Below, one piece after another: positions 11,802-23,960 of a stretch of 64,000 nucleotides of DNA. Numbering within the stretch: position 1 is the stretch's first letter; every line of letters starts with the position of its first letter. Origin of the DNA: Lathyrus oleraceus (Eukaryota > Streptophyta > Magnoliopsida > Fabales > Fabaceae). The notes under the pieces were generated by a model. That model saw only the letters and a list, made by a program, of their open reading frames with translations. It did not search any database and was not told the DNA's origin. The position numbers were made by a program, and so were the translations under genes. The stretch lies in assembly GCF_024323335.1 (NCBI RefSeq), contig NC_066579.1, positions 354,957,400 through 355,021,399 of the forward strand, given 5' to 3'.

Positions 11802-13530
11802 TGAAATTCTGGTGTAGTCAGTATTCAGATGTTCTACCTCAAGTCATGACATCTGATCTAACATTGTACATACAGCAAGACAGTTATTACACCCTGTACT
11901 AATGTACACCCTTTTTATTTTTTTTTTCCAGTGTCACATCCTCTCATTCTATGTCATCCTAGAATGGAGGAACACCTAGTTATGTGCACCATAACATTCA
12001 CCACTGTTGTTTTCCTGCACAGTTGTCATCATGATGTCTCAATCCTGTTTTGAACATCATCTGTTACATTGTTCCAGTTTGTTGGTCATGTACTTGTATT
12101 TCCTAGATTAAAGGTTGTAACAAGTTAAACTAATCTCCACTTATTAAGGAGCTAACAAATAGATTATTTGTTAGGTTCATTAATTGTAGCTTAGTTGTTA
12201 GTTTCCTAGATTTTAGAACAGCTGGTGGATTCCTGAAGAATAGCCTGAGAAAAATCCTGAAACAGAAAAACTAACCATCCAACAATATAGCATATGCTGT
12301 CAGGAATGAATGTCACAACATTCCGTCTGACATCCAAGCCCAGAACCATATGCTCAGTCTGTTTAGTTCCTGAACACAGACATCTAAATTTGTTGTACTG
12401 TAAAAGACCAACCAGTCTCTACTTCAGTATCAGCTTACTGGATGAACTGTCAAGACATCCAGTTTGACAGTTTCCCACAGCTCTTTTGGCCTTGTCTGAT
12501 ATGCTTTTGAAAACCAGACTTCACTACATACTGAACTGAATTCATCAGCTTATTAAACAGTATGTGCTGTTGTTGATGAATGTCAAAACATTCTGATTGA
12601 CATTCCAACAGAAGGCTATGTATCAGGTTTGTTATTAACTTGATTGGCAGACTGTAACACAACCTGAATTATGGCAGACATGATTATAACATGCAGAGGT
12701 AAACAAACACAGGAAATTGTTAACCCAGTTCAGTCCAACATGACCTACATCTGGGGGCTACCAAGCCAGGAAGAAGATCCACTATTAGTAGTATCAATTC
12801 AGAGTTAAACTCCCCCGTTTACAACTCCTCACTTAATCCCTACCCAATGCAATCTATACCTAGGAACTCCTAGATAGAAACCTCCAGTTTCCATTCCTAT
12901 CACTACAAATACAATGTAATGTGCAAACACCTTGAACTTGCTTCACAGCTTCATTCAAGAACATAATTACTCTTGCCTACAGGCTTTGAGTAACAAACAC
13001 TCTCAGGTTTACCACTGAGAGACACATGGTAACCTTCCCACAGATTGGGAGGTTTACCTTACACACACCCCTAAAAATTCATTCTAAGAGGCTTACAAAA
13101 ACTAGATTACAATCAGCTATTTATAACCTAATCACCCAACTGGATTTGGGCCTTCAGAAAGCTGCAGCAGACTTGTTCTTTGCTGTTACAACTTCAGCAG
13201 AAAAATTCTGCTAAAAACAAGGTCTTCAAGTTCCTAATCTCTCTCCATATATATCTCCATATTTTGAGCCTATATATATTCTGAATTAGTCTTCAAGTCC
13301 TCCACAAGGGAGTTAGGATATTCACCAGATATCCTTGCTGATCCCTTGACATATACTGAATTAATTAATTCAGTCTTCTACACATGTGCGATGTCACAGA
13401 CCTGACGTCGTGACATCGTACATGACATGTTGGTCCAGATGTTGAATTTCTTCAACCCAACATATTAAAACAACAGAGGTGGATACATTATTTGTTTTCT
13501 AAAATTAATGCCAATCCTGAGGTATCAACA
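11802..13530 (-). repeat. 3' LTR of the nested copia-type element
   Basis: 1,729 bp, nearly identical to 17540-19268. By eye I find three substitutions, all between about 12380 and 12400 (TCTAAATTTGTTG against GCTAAATTTGCTG, plus one just before). A TATA-like motif (minus-strand GGTTATAAATAG, 13117-13128) lies about 400 bp inside the start, where a U3 promoter would be. Confidence 0.95.
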
Positions 13531-16500
13531 ATCTCCCCCTTTGGCAAATTTTAGCTAAAACAAATAGGCCTCTGTTATTATCTCCCCCACCATGAACACC
13601 AATGTTGGTGTACACGAGGAAGATGAGGTACACGGGTCAGTTGTACCAGAACCCTTCCCTTCAACAGGAGAGCTTCCTGAAGAGTATGTAATGCTGAGTA
13701 CACGAATGATGTAACTCAGATTACAAGGCACAACTGTCCTCTTAACTCAGATCACAAGACACAAGTGGTAATTCAGTTGGTGAATTTTGTGTCTAACCCC
13801 AACCCCAACTTTCTGTTTGCTACCACAGTGATCTGTTTGCTTCTCGACCCCAGGACTATGTTTCTTTCTCTCCCCCTTTTTAGCTAAACATTTGTAAAGG
13901 CACCCTTCACAAAACCAGATCCAGGCGCAGCTTGCCCAGACCTTAACATACCCCATGATTCTGAGATTGGAGTGTTTCTGTTGTGGGGAGAGGAGAGCTC
14001 TTGCATCCTTTAAATAGTCCAGCCCGTGCCTAGGAATTTTCGGTAGAAATAAATGCTTGGTCAAGATGCATTTATTTTTGCTGAGAAACAGTCAGAGAAT
14101 CACCAACAAAATCTCAGACTATCTTTGAATACCTTTTATAGCTCTTGACTGTTTCTTTTCCAAAACAGCCGTTCCAGTGCATGGAGACCATTCCATATAT
14201 GCAGTCAGACACGTTGCACGCGATGTCTTAACATTCCTGCATTCAGCCAGCATTCAACAAGACCTCTGTCATACCTCCAGTAGAGACTTGACACCTAGCA
14301 CTGCTACAGCTCACTTTTCACACTTCAGTTGCTGGTTACTCCCCTTGTACCACACAGCTGTAGCCATTAGTCTTATTCTGGTTTATCAGACTTTGCCACA
14401 CCACCCTCATAATTCCTAATGACTTGAAAAATCAGAAGGAATCAACAGCAATGTCCAGGGCAATGTCATGACATCCGGTCAGACATTCTTCTGCTCACTC
14501 AGCCTTGACATACATCACAGCATCCTGATAACTACCTAGTCATCTGAGAGCACATAGACCACAAGCTTGGTGATTGCTTGCAGCACAAAGGCACAACTCC
14601 CCCTGTCATGGACAACCTACTCTCTTGGAGGTCACACATGATCATATCCAACACCCCAAGGTTGGACCTTCACATACTTCCTGATTCAAAGAGATTCCAG
14701 ACCACTTGATGAAAGGAAAACATAAGACGCATCTTCATGTCTTCAAGAGCGCACCCTCTGTCCAACCCTCTTGGCTGAACACATCCACACTCTGTGTCAA
14801 TTTCTCTTCTAACCAGAACAGAAGATCACTTCACAAGATGTTTGAACATCAGCTGAGACTTCCTTCACAGCATCACAGGGAGCACTATCTGATAGACTTC
14901 AGATATTACTGAGTCCTCATCTTGGGCCAGAGGAATCCAGACATACTTTGGGATATATACACTCTCATCCCACTACCAGAGACAGTCTTCCATAGATAGA
15001 TCAGAACTTCTACCACAAGTTCCAAGGGATGAATGGAAGCCCCTCCTTTTGTCTTCAACTTCCTACTTTTCTACTCGAAAGTAATTAGTCTCAGACCTTA
15101 CTCAAGAATAATCTGCTGCCATATGTTGATTATCTTGATTCTTAGAACTCACTTCTGAGATAGACCAAATGCCACTGGTTGATTACCTCCTTCATGAATC
15201 CTCACATGAAAAGGTCAAATGCTGCTTTTTGACCTCCCCAAATTTATCAGACTTCTCCCAAAGATATTCTGACCTTCCAAGTAAGAATAGAACTTCAAGC
15301 TTTTGAAGTATCCAATCTACAACCCTGTAGACCTTTCTATCTCAAGTTGATGTGCCACTTCACCAACTAAGCGTCTGATGTTGAACCAAATGTCACAACA
15401 TTGTGTTTTGACATCTAGCTGTTGAATTCAGCTCCTTCTTCTGCCACTTTGAAAGAACTTCCTCCCTTCACAGAACAAGAGTTCAATGTTCTCATAGACT
15501 TGATTGTGGAACCAAGTTTGAGTAAACAACCTCCATCCTGCAGGTTTGCAGTTAAGTCATCCAAGATCACACCTTGATGAATCCCTGCTTCTTCTCCAAA
15601 GACATCAGACACTCTGATGTATGAGTCTTCAGAAGGACCAGTTAGAAACTAACCCTTCAGCTATGCCAAGGATTCCTCTTCCTAAAGCAGGGCTGTTTCC
15701 ATGATGTCAAGACTGCTGTCACTAGTTCTTGACTCCACAGTGTGCATTAGCCAATGCACTTCCTTACCTAGATCAGAAATAAACTGATCCAAGTAACCAC
15801 CATCAAGACTATGATGTCTTCTTCTTCTTGTACACACCAGGCCTGAACATGTTTCTTGCCAGGAAACCTTTTCAGAGATCATACGCTTTTGCTGCCACCA
15901 AAGAGACAGATCAAAGCCAATGTACTATCCTTCCTGTGATTCTGCACAGGGTCTTGAAGACGAGATGTTCCAGCATCTTTAAGAACATCAGTTGTCTTGA
16001 GCTCCAAGGATAATCAATTAAATACTTGTACTTGACACAAGTAGACATTGATCTTAAATCCTTTCCCAATTATCCTTTCAGATACTTCCACCATAAGAAT
16101 ACTTTGAAGGTACTCTTTTTGTGTCAACATCTTCTGCTTGCAAGCACCTCAACAGTCTTGAGACTCTTTCCAGATTAGATTCACCCTTAGGAATGAGAGA
16201 GATGAATCCTTCCTTGCAAATGTGTCACACATCAACCAGAACCCATGTGACACAGGTCAACAGCCAACCTGACCCTAGGCTGACCAAACGTGAGGGGGTT
16301 GACCAAAACTCCCCCTCAAATCAACAATCATGGAAACTCCACACCAATATCCATGCATTGTACACAAATGTCTCAACATGACATCCACCATCCCTTACCA
16401 GTGGCAACTAACTCCTCCAATCACACCAATCAGGCTTCAGCTGATCATAAGTACTTGTGAGACACACACCAGTCAATTGTAGATATGCATTGCCAGAGCA

Positions 16501-17539
16501 TATTACCTCAACCAACCTCTGAATCTTCATATTCTCACTCCTAGTAAGAACTGCCACTTCTGAACGTGGTGTTTGAATAACAAGATTCATGGTTCCAACC
16601 CCCTTAAATGATATCACAATCAGGTTACCCCATTATTGACTGCTAACATCCAGGAGGCTTGTCTTCCAACACATCATAGTACTTCAGGGAACAACTATCC
16701 AATCCTGATCAAATTGCAGGAAGATGCCTAACAGCAGGAGATTGCACAATGTCACATCTCAACCAGCTCAACTTCTAGGGATGACCTTCTTGAGCTCACA
16801 CCCAGTTGACTCTGCCCTTGTCAACTTAGCACACACAGATGTCTCCTCTTCCAGGTCAGGAGTAGGTTCCAAACAGAATTATCCCTTTGTTTGAGCCCTA
16901 ATACATCTGCTCTTCAACCAGTAGCTGCATACTTGTTGAACAACATGTTCTAACATCACATAGAACATTGGTTCCACCTCCTTGGAACAAACCTTCCTTG
17001 AAGGTCTTCAAGGTCTTCATATACACTACTCAAGAGAGTAAGAGAATCAGTAATTAAGTGACTCTTACCATCCTGAAGTGAGAACGTCATGATGAGTGGA
17101 CTTGAGGAGACTCAAGTATCTTTGACATCTTCAGTAGATTATGATGAGATCTTGAACACAGCAGCCTTTCATCCACATGAGGGGAAACTACATCAGAGTT
17201 TGAGTTCTTCCAGGTATTATGCAGCGGAAATCATAATACAACTCAACCTGTGAACACACACTTCACCAGATTGGCCTCCAAGACCATACCAGGTTTGAAT
17301 GTGATTAAGTACTGGCACAGCTGTCTCACACTCACCCCAATTGCCAATCTCCAGAGACAGGTACACACCATTCCTGTTATGAACAGTCCATCCACCTACT
17401 TCAAGGGACCATTCAGGGAATTTCAGAACCTTACCCAGGTTCCAGCTTCAGTACTAACATAACTCCTTGCCAGCTACCAGAAAGTATCACCCATGGATCT
17501 CATCCAGAGACAGAACAGGATGCCTGCTCTGATACCAAT
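13531..17539 (-). other. Non-coding interior of the copia-type element
   Basis: 4 kb bounded by purine tract and primer site. Both strands have only short open frames; the longest on the sense (minus) strand, 14064-13747 (105 codons), resembles nothing I know. I looked for RT (YVDD, QMDV), integrase (HHCC, DDE) and gag knuckle patterns and found none. It is likely a structural interior of LARD type, carrying packaging and priming signals only. Confidence 0.7.
17523..17537 (-). promoter_or_regulatory. Primer binding site (tRNA-iMet)
   Basis: Minus-strand TGGTATCAGAGCAGG is complementary to the 3' end of plant initiator tRNA-Met, the usual copia primer, and sits two bases from the LTR end. It fixes the element's orientation. 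Confidence 0.92.
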
Positions 17540-19268
17540 TGAAATTCTGGTGTAGTCAGTATTCAGATGTTCTACCTCAAGTCATGACATCTGATCTAAC
17601 ATTGTACATACAGCAAGACAGTTATTACACCCTGTACTAATGTACACCCTTTTTATTTTTTTTTTCCAGTGTCACATCCTCTCATTCTATGTCATCCTAG
17701 AATGGAGGAACACCTAGTTATGTGCACCATAACATTCACCACTGTTGTTTTCCTGCACAGTTGTCATCATGATGTCTCAATCCTGTTTTGAACATCATCT
17801 GTTACATTGTTCCAGTTTGTTGGTCATGTACTTGTATTTCCTAGATTAAAGGTTGTAACAAGTTAAACTAATCTCCACTTATTAAGGAGCTAACAAATAG
17901 ATTATTTGTTAGGTTCATTAATTGTAGCTTAGTTGTTAGTTTCCTAGATTTTAGAACAGCTGGTGGATTCCTGAAGAATAGCCTGAGAAAAATCCTGAAA
18001 CAGAAAAACTAACCATCCAACAATATAGCATATGCTGTCAGGAATGAATGTCACAACATTCCGTCTGACATCCAAGCCCAGAACCATATGCTCAGTCTGT
18101 TTAGTTCCTGAACACAGACTGCTAAATTTGCTGTACTGTAAAAGACCAACCAGTCTCTACTTCAGTATCAGCTTACTGGATGAACTGTCAAGACATCCAG
18201 TTTGACAGTTTCCCACAGCTCTTTTGGCCTTGTCTGATATGCTTTTGAAAACCAGACTTCACTACATACTGAACTGAATTCATCAGCTTATTAAACAGTA
18301 TGTGCTGTTGTTGATGAATGTCAAAACATTCTGATTGACATTCCAACAGAAGGCTATGTATCAGGTTTGTTATTAACTTGATTGGCAGACTGTAACACAA
18401 CCTGAATTATGGCAGACATGATTATAACATGCAGAGGTAAACAAACACAGGAAATTGTTAACCCAGTTCAGTCCAACATGACCTACATCTGGGGGCTACC
18501 AAGCCAGGAAGAAGATCCACTATTAGTAGTATCAATTCAGAGTTAAACTCCCCCGTTTACAACTCCTCACTTAATCCCTACCCAATGCAATCTATACCTA
18601 GGAACTCCTAGATAGAAACCTCCAGTTTCCATTCCTATCACTACAAATACAATGTAATGTGCAAACACCTTGAACTTGCTTCACAGCTTCATTCAAGAAC
18701 ATAATTACTCTTGCCTACAGGCTTTGAGTAACAAACACTCTCAGGTTTACCACTGAGAGACACATGGTAACCTTCCCACAGATTGGGAGGTTTACCTTAC
18801 ACACACCCCTAAAAATTCATTCTAAGAGGCTTACAAAAACTAGATTACAATCAGCTATTTATAACCTAATCACCCAACTGGATTTGGGCCTTCAGAAAGC
18901 TGCAGCAGACTTGTTCTTTGCTGTTACAACTTCAGCAGAAAAATTCTGCTAAAAACAAGGTCTTCAAGTTCCTAATCTCTCTCCATATATATCTCCATAT
19001 TTTGAGCCTATATATATTCTGAATTAGTCTTCAAGTCCTCCACAAGGGAGTTAGGATATTCACCAGATATCCTTGCTGATCCCTTGACATATACTGAATT
19101 AATTAATTCAGTCTTCTACACATGTGCGATGTCACAGACCTGACGTCGTGACATCGTACATGACATGTTGGTCCAGATGTTGAATTTCTTCAACCCAACA
19201 TATTAAAACAACAGAGGTGGATACATTATTTGTTTTCTAAAATTAATGCCAATCCTGAGGTATCAACA
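17540..19268 (-). repeat. 5' LTR of the nested copia-type element
   Basis: Partner of 11802-13530 with the same length and no indels. It would carry the promoter for the non-coding element transcript. Confidence 0.95.
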
Positions 19269-19273
19269 GTGTA

Positions 19274-19956
19274 TATCAGAATTAGGTTAGGAGTTCAGTC
19301 GGGTGTTAGGACTTCGGTCTGGTATTTTGAACTTCGGTCTAGTGTTTAGGACTTCGGTCCAATGTTTTAGGATTTTCAGTAAAATAACTCTGAAATTCGG
19401 TGATGGTACCACATGCATGAGAGTATAGGAGATGAGCATTGCATATTTAATCTTGTATGTGTTGAGAACTTGTGTAACTCTTATTGACTATAAATGATGT
19501 ATTGCTTATTATCCTTAATGTTGTTACACCATTTAATTATAGAATGTATTCTCACCCCTTCTTTGTTTCCGTGTTATGTAAACGTATATCTATGTAGATG
19601 ATTCTCATGTCGAGATTGAGGAATCATAGTTGATAATTAATTATGGAGGATGGCATAGATGGCCTTTTCAATTGCTTTGGTTTCTAATTTATGTTTTGCT
19701 AGACCTTTAATCGGCTAGAAATTTCATTCTGAATATTAGCTATGATATTGTAACATCGGGCTGAGATCTTTTATCATTTGTTTTATTTTGGTTTGAGATA
19801 AATCCTTATGTTTTAATATTCTGTTTTGGATTTAATTTTCCATTTTCAAATAAATTTTGAGTACTTTGTTATGTGACGCCCTTAACGCATTCTATTATAT
19901 TCCACAATGTTTTATAAATAAAAAGAATATTTTTATTGTGGGTTTAGGGTGTTACG
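19274..19956 (+). repeat. 5' LTR of the chromovirus-like element, right part
   Basis: Continuation of 10118-11801 after the nested insertion. It contains three short repeats of ACTTCGGTCYRGTRTTTWGG type (19300-19370). It ends at about 19956 just before the primer site. Confidence 0.75.
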
Positions 19957-19960
19957 TAAT

Positions 19961-19979
19961 TGGTATCAGAGTCAGGTTC
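19961..19979 (+). promoter_or_regulatory. Primer binding site (tRNA-iMet)
   Basis: TGGTATCAGAGTCAGGTTCG matches the initiator tRNA-Met primer site pattern with a small change after AGAG. It lies a few bases beyond the LTR end. Confidence 0.85.
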
Positions 19980-20118
19980 GTCCATTCGACCTTAAGTGTT
20001 AAGATTTTATTATACCCTAGTGCGCGATATGTGTGATAACACTATCAATACCTTATCCCCTTAAGCGTTATTTTCTTTATTGTTTACAACCAATTTATGT
20101 TTGGGTTGTGTAGGAAGA

Positions 20119-20850
20119 AATGGCTTATATTATGGTTCAAGCTACTAGGGCTTTTCTAGGTGCTCATTATTGGATTCAAGAGATTGGGAAATTTTTTAGG
20201 GTAATGGCATGGCATGTTGCGCAAAAGGTGTTGTTTGGACCTCATATGTTATCTGAAACAGATGAGTGATGAATGAAGAATACCCGTAAAAATTGGAGGT
20301 CACATACTACTATTACTTGGGAAAACTTTAAAAAAGAGTTTTTAGACAAGTATTTTCCAAAATATGTTTGTAACCATAAGGAGATTGAGTTCTTAAAGCT
20401 AAAGTTGAGTAATATAACTGTGGTGGACTATGCCACCAAATTTGAAAAACTGGTTAGGTATTGTTATCATTGTAATGGTGTTTACCCTGAGGGTCCAAAG
20501 TGTGTGAAGTTTGAAGGTAGTCTGAGTCCAGAAATCAAACAATTTATTGGTTATTAGGAGATTCACCATTTTTCAGTGTTGATGAACAAGTGCAGAACTT
20601 ATGATGAAGATAGTAGTGCAATATCTACTCACTATGAGAGTGTGAATGAGAGAAATTTGCCAGAATTGTGGTAAGCTTTATGCAACCCCAAGTGCCAAAG
20701 GAAATCATAAGTATGCATTTGAGAGTGGCCAATGTAATGGTATTTCAATGGGAATAGTAGGGGAGGTGCCCCTACTTCTCAGAGTTTTGGAAATGTGGAA
20801 ACCTAGGCCGTCGTGTCTTTGAGTGCAAGTAGTAAGGATTCAAGATTTAT
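20119..20850 (+). pseudogene. Chromovirus-like gag, broken
   Basis: Gag of the Ty3-gypsy element. The N-terminus starts at about 20119 (MAYIMVQATRAFLGAH). The core at 20273-20557 reads NWRSHTTITWENFKKEFLDK, KEIEFLKLKLSNITVVDYAT and KFEGSLSPEIKQFIGY, a classic Retrotrans_gag block. Stops before 20273 (LSETDE stop) and after IGY break it. A degenerate zinc knuckle (KCGNLGRRVFECK) remains near 20795-20830 with the His lost. The resemblance is to Del/Tekay-type gags. Confidence 0.8.
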
Positions 20851-20954
20851 ATCCACCAGCCGAGTAAAGATGTCCTTGAAACAAGATGCTTAAGTGCTCA
20901 TGATGCTAGCCTCCCTGAAAGTAGAGAGCGAGGCTCCAATATAATCTTCTGGTT

Positions 20955-22595
20955 GTGTGTGAATTCCTTGATGTCTTCCCTTATGATATTGATGAACTGT
21001 CACCTGAAAGTGAAGTCGTGTTTTCAATAGATTTAGTACCTGGTACTAGACCTATATACATGGCATCGTATAAAATGTCTGAATCAGAATTGAGTAAGCT
21101 TAAGAAGAAGCTATTAGAAAATAAATTTTTCAGGCCAAGTGTATCACCTTGAAGAGCACTAGTGTTGTTGGTTTAAAATAAATATGGAAGCATGAGTTTA
21201 AGTGTGAAATATTTGCAGTTAAATAAGGTGACTATTTAGAACCGGTATCCTCTTCCTAGGATTAATGATATTATGGATCAGTTGAAGGGAGCTTGTGTGT
21301 TTGGCAAGATTGATCTGAGGTCAGGATACCATCAGATTGGGGTGAAGTCGGAAGATATTCCTAAGAATGCATTCAAAACCCGTTATGGAAATTATGAGTA
21401 CCGATAATTCCTTTCAATGTGTCTAATGCACCAGGAGTATTCTTGGGGTATATAAATAGGGGTTTTCACCCTTATTTGGATCAATTTTTCATGGTGTTTA
21501 TATATGATATCCTGGTATTTTACAAGTTAGATGAAGAGTGTGCATAACCTTTGAAAGTCGTGTTATAGACCTAAACAGACAAGAAGTTGTTTGCTAAGGT
21601 GTCCAAGTGTGACATTTTTGTTAACAGAGATAAGTTTCCTTTGACATGTGATATCTAGTGGAGGAATAGTAGTGGAGCCGTCTAAAGTAGACGTAATGTT
21701 GCAGTGGAAGATGCCTAAGTCGGTGACTGAGATCGGGAGTTTTTAAAGTTTGGCTGGCTATCATAGGAGGTTCATAAAAGGTTTCTCAAAGTTGGATTTG
21801 ACTTTGAATCAGTTTACCTGGAACGTGTAAAGCCTATGTATGGGATGTTCATTGTGAATAAAGTTTTCAAGAGCTTAAGAAGATATTGACATCAACGTCT
21901 GTCTTGATTCTACCAAACCTAAGTGATTCTTTTGTTGTATATTCTTATGCATCTAAGTTGGGATTAGCTTGTGTGCTTGTGCAGAAGGGTCAAGTTGTAG
22001 CTTATGCTTCTTGATAGCTCAAGACTGATGAAATAAATTCTCCTACCCATGATTTGGACAACGAGATAGATTTAATTGAACAATTTAGAGATCTAAGCTT
22101 GGTATGTGGACTAACACCAAAATGTGTGAAGCTAGGTATGTTCAAATTAACTAACAATGTGCTAGAAGAAATTAAAGAAGGTAAAAAGTTGGATTTATAT
22201 TTGTTAGATAAATTGGTGCTAATCCGTTAAGGAAAAGAAATGGATTTCAGAGTAGGTGATAATGGAATTACGAGATTTCGGGTTAGAGTTGTGTGTCAAA
22301 TATATCAAAACTTAAGAAGATACCTCTAGAAGTAGGTCATATGAGTGGCTTGAATATTCGTCTAGGAACTACAAAGGTGTATCAAACCTTAAAAGAATAT
22401 TTGATGGCCAAACAAAAAGAAGGACATTGCAAAGCTTGTGTCTTATTTCTTAGTTTATCATGAGTTGAAGATAGAACATTACAGTAGCACAACTATAGCG
22501 TGATTTGGGAGCTAGAAAGTCAAATGAAGGAGTCTTATCCAGACTTGTTTGTTTCAGGAAAACTTTCAAGGATGAAAATTCAATAAGTGGGGGAG
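20955..22595 (+). pseudogene. Chromovirus-like pol, decayed and internally deleted
   Basis: 20955-21152 encodes the start of reverse transcriptase ([40 protein letters not shown]). 21200-22020 retains recognisable RT and RNase H fragments in shifting frames ([59 protein letters not shown]). The next readable part (FRDLSLVCGLTPKCVKLGMF, 22080-22150) belongs to the linker before integrase. The integrase catalytic core is absent; the sequence jumps to a C-terminal tail (ELESQMKESYPDLFVSGKLS) ending next to the purine tract. Many stops and frameshifts are present; the gene is dead. Confidence 0.8.
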
Positions 22596-22598
22596 AGT
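22587..22598 (+). promoter_or_regulatory. Polypurine tract
   Basis: AGTGGGGGAGAGT directly precedes the LTR start TGTAACACC, the normal plus-strand priming position. Confidence 0.8.
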
Positions 22599-22893
22599 TG
22601 TAACACCTCAAAATTCGTTTTATTTTATTTTATTCCTTAAATCCTATTTTGGTTTGTTTCATGATTATTATGTGTTATTATTTATGGAAATATTAATATA
22701 AATACTGAATTGTTAGTAAGAAAATATTAAAAATAATAGGATTATGAAGGGTTATAATTCTTTAAGAAATTAAGGGGTTAACGTAGAATTAATTGAAATA
22801 AAATAAATTAGAATTAGAATTAGTCATTATAAAAAAGGGAGAAAAGGAAAAATAGAAACATGTATCTTTGAGGGAGAAAAGGAAAAGAGGCAA
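22599..22893 (+). repeat. 3' LTR of the chromovirus-like element, left part
   Basis: Begins TGTAACACCTCAAAATTC and matches the 5' LTR at about 10150-10460. It ends at the 9-bp target duplication AAGAGGCAA of the MULE. Confidence 0.85.
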
Positions 22894-23152
22894 GGTTTTT
22901 TTACAAAAATAACCCACTTTTTCAAGGAAATTCCCAAAATACCCCTGGTTTCAAAAAAAAACCCAAACTACCCCACTTTTAGGAGGAGTCGCCAATTGGA
23001 TTGGATACTCCTCTTAAAACTTGAATGGAGGCGCCAATTGGATTGGCTAGGGAAGCTGCCCTAGCCAATCCAATTGGCGCCCCTGTGTAGGTTTTAAGAG
23101 GAGTCGCCAATTCAATTGGAGACTCCTCCTAAAATGGAATTTTTGTGTTATA
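22894..23152 (+). repeat. Left TIR of the MULE, internally palindromic
   Basis: Pairs with 30563-30305 with few mismatches. Inside it a 52-bp near-perfect palindrome (23030-23081, ends GGCGCC) is nested in a second pair of 40-bp arms (22981-23020 with 23091-23130). The inner end of the TIR merges into a TATA-like motif TTATAAATAG (23149-23158). Confidence 0.93.
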
Positions 23153-23207
23153 AATAGATGCGTTGTGTGAGTAAATGTTTCACATCTCACACAATCATTT
23201 GGCAATC

Positions 23208-23477
23208 ATGTTTGGTGTTCGTCGCCGATACGGTAAGGTGATTTATGCGAGAGATGAACCTTAGATGTTGATGCTGTTCTGGAACATCACTATGTTTGAT
23301 CAACTGAAGCGGGAGCTAGTTCGTTGGTTAGATGGGAAAATACCAGAAGGGCAAAAAATTAGAAGTATTGAGAGACTTGACAGTATCTTTGGTTGGGTGT
23401 GAATGAAGACTGATAAGGATGTTAGGAAAATGATGTTCGGTCGAGACGACATCAATTTGATTGTTGTAATTAGTTAG
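23208..23477 (+). pseudogene. 89-codon MULE-borne ORF of unknown function, two stops
   Basis: Reading from the ATG at 23208, one frame runs 89 codons to TAG at 23475-23477 and is interrupted by TAG at 23262 and TGA at 23400. The product would start MFGVRRRYGKVIYARDEP and contain LFWNITMFDQLKRELVRWLD and FGRDDINLIVVIS. A TATA-like box lies 50-60 bp upstream at the TIR edge, so it has a promoter-like context. I have a vague impression that similar small ORFs accompany plant-mobile-domain MULEs in legumes but cannot confirm it. No domain is recognised. Confidence 0.5.
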
Positions 23478-23596
23478 AAATATTTATGTTTTCAGATAGC
23501 TTATTTTGTACTGATGTTTGTTGTGAACCTCGTTGTAACAAAAACTTAATGATATATAATGATTGAAGGTTACAGAAATACAATGTTACAAAAAGC

Positions 23597-23960
23597 TTAA
23601 GACCTAGATGATGCTCCTCGATTGGGACAGTTGTTCTTGTTGTGTCCTGGTTGACGACAGATACTACCTAATCTTATCATTTTATCTGTGGAATCCATCT
23701 CTGTTCTGATATGTGTGCTGTTTGGCCTTCCTTTCTTCTTTCTACGCATCTCGTTATTGTGCCAAAAAATATCACCTTCATATGGAGGCCAGTAATCCTC
23801 CATTGGTAGTACTGAGAAACTTTGGTTATATACATTCATGATGGTGTTGGCCTTGTACACATCAGATAAATGGTTGTAAGCATCTTGACGAGTATAAGCG
23901 CATGCTGCAATGACATGGGAGCAAGGTATGCGGAAGGCCTGGAATTTTCCACAATCACAC
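23597..23960 (-). pseudogene. MULE transposase C-terminus, downstream piece
   Basis: Minus-strand coding for the SWIM zinc finger and tail of a MuDR/MULE transposase: CDCGKFQAFRIPCSHVIAAC (CxC...CxH), YKANTIMNVYNQSFSVLP, EDYWPPYEGDIFWHNNEMRR, KKKGRPNSTHIRTEMDSTDK and a C-terminal zinc knuckle-like RQPGHNKNNCPN whose first Cys pair is partly lost (GSICRQPGH). The SWIM finger normally assists DNA binding in the nucleus. The open frame continues past 23960 into LTR sequence, which marks the insertion point. The upstream piece is at 27703-27874. Confidence 0.88.

Larger units (their letters stand above)
11802..19268 (-). mobile_element. Complete non-autonomous copia-type LTR retrotransposon (Angela-like)
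   Basis: Two 1,729-bp direct repeats at a constant offset of 5,738 bp begin with TG and end with CA in minus-strand sense (TGTTGATACC...CAGAATTTCA). They are flanked by a perfect 5-bp duplication GTGTA at 11797-11801 and 19269-19273. Orientation is minus: a primer site complementary to initiator tRNA-Met (reverse complement CCTGCTCTGATACCA, 17523-17537) lies beside the right LTR, and a purine tract (reverse complement of ATCTCCCCCTTTGG, from 13531) beside the left one. The 4,009-bp interior has no ORF longer than about 105 codons and no gag, RT, RNase H or integrase motif that I can see. The LTR style suggests the Angela/TAR lineage (from memory). Confidence 0.92.

Noticed and set aside
12450..12662. 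Identical 70-codon minus frames at 12450 and 18188, and 62-codon plus frames at 13026 and 18764
   Set aside because: They repeat because they lie in the two LTRs; no domain and no reason to think they are translated.
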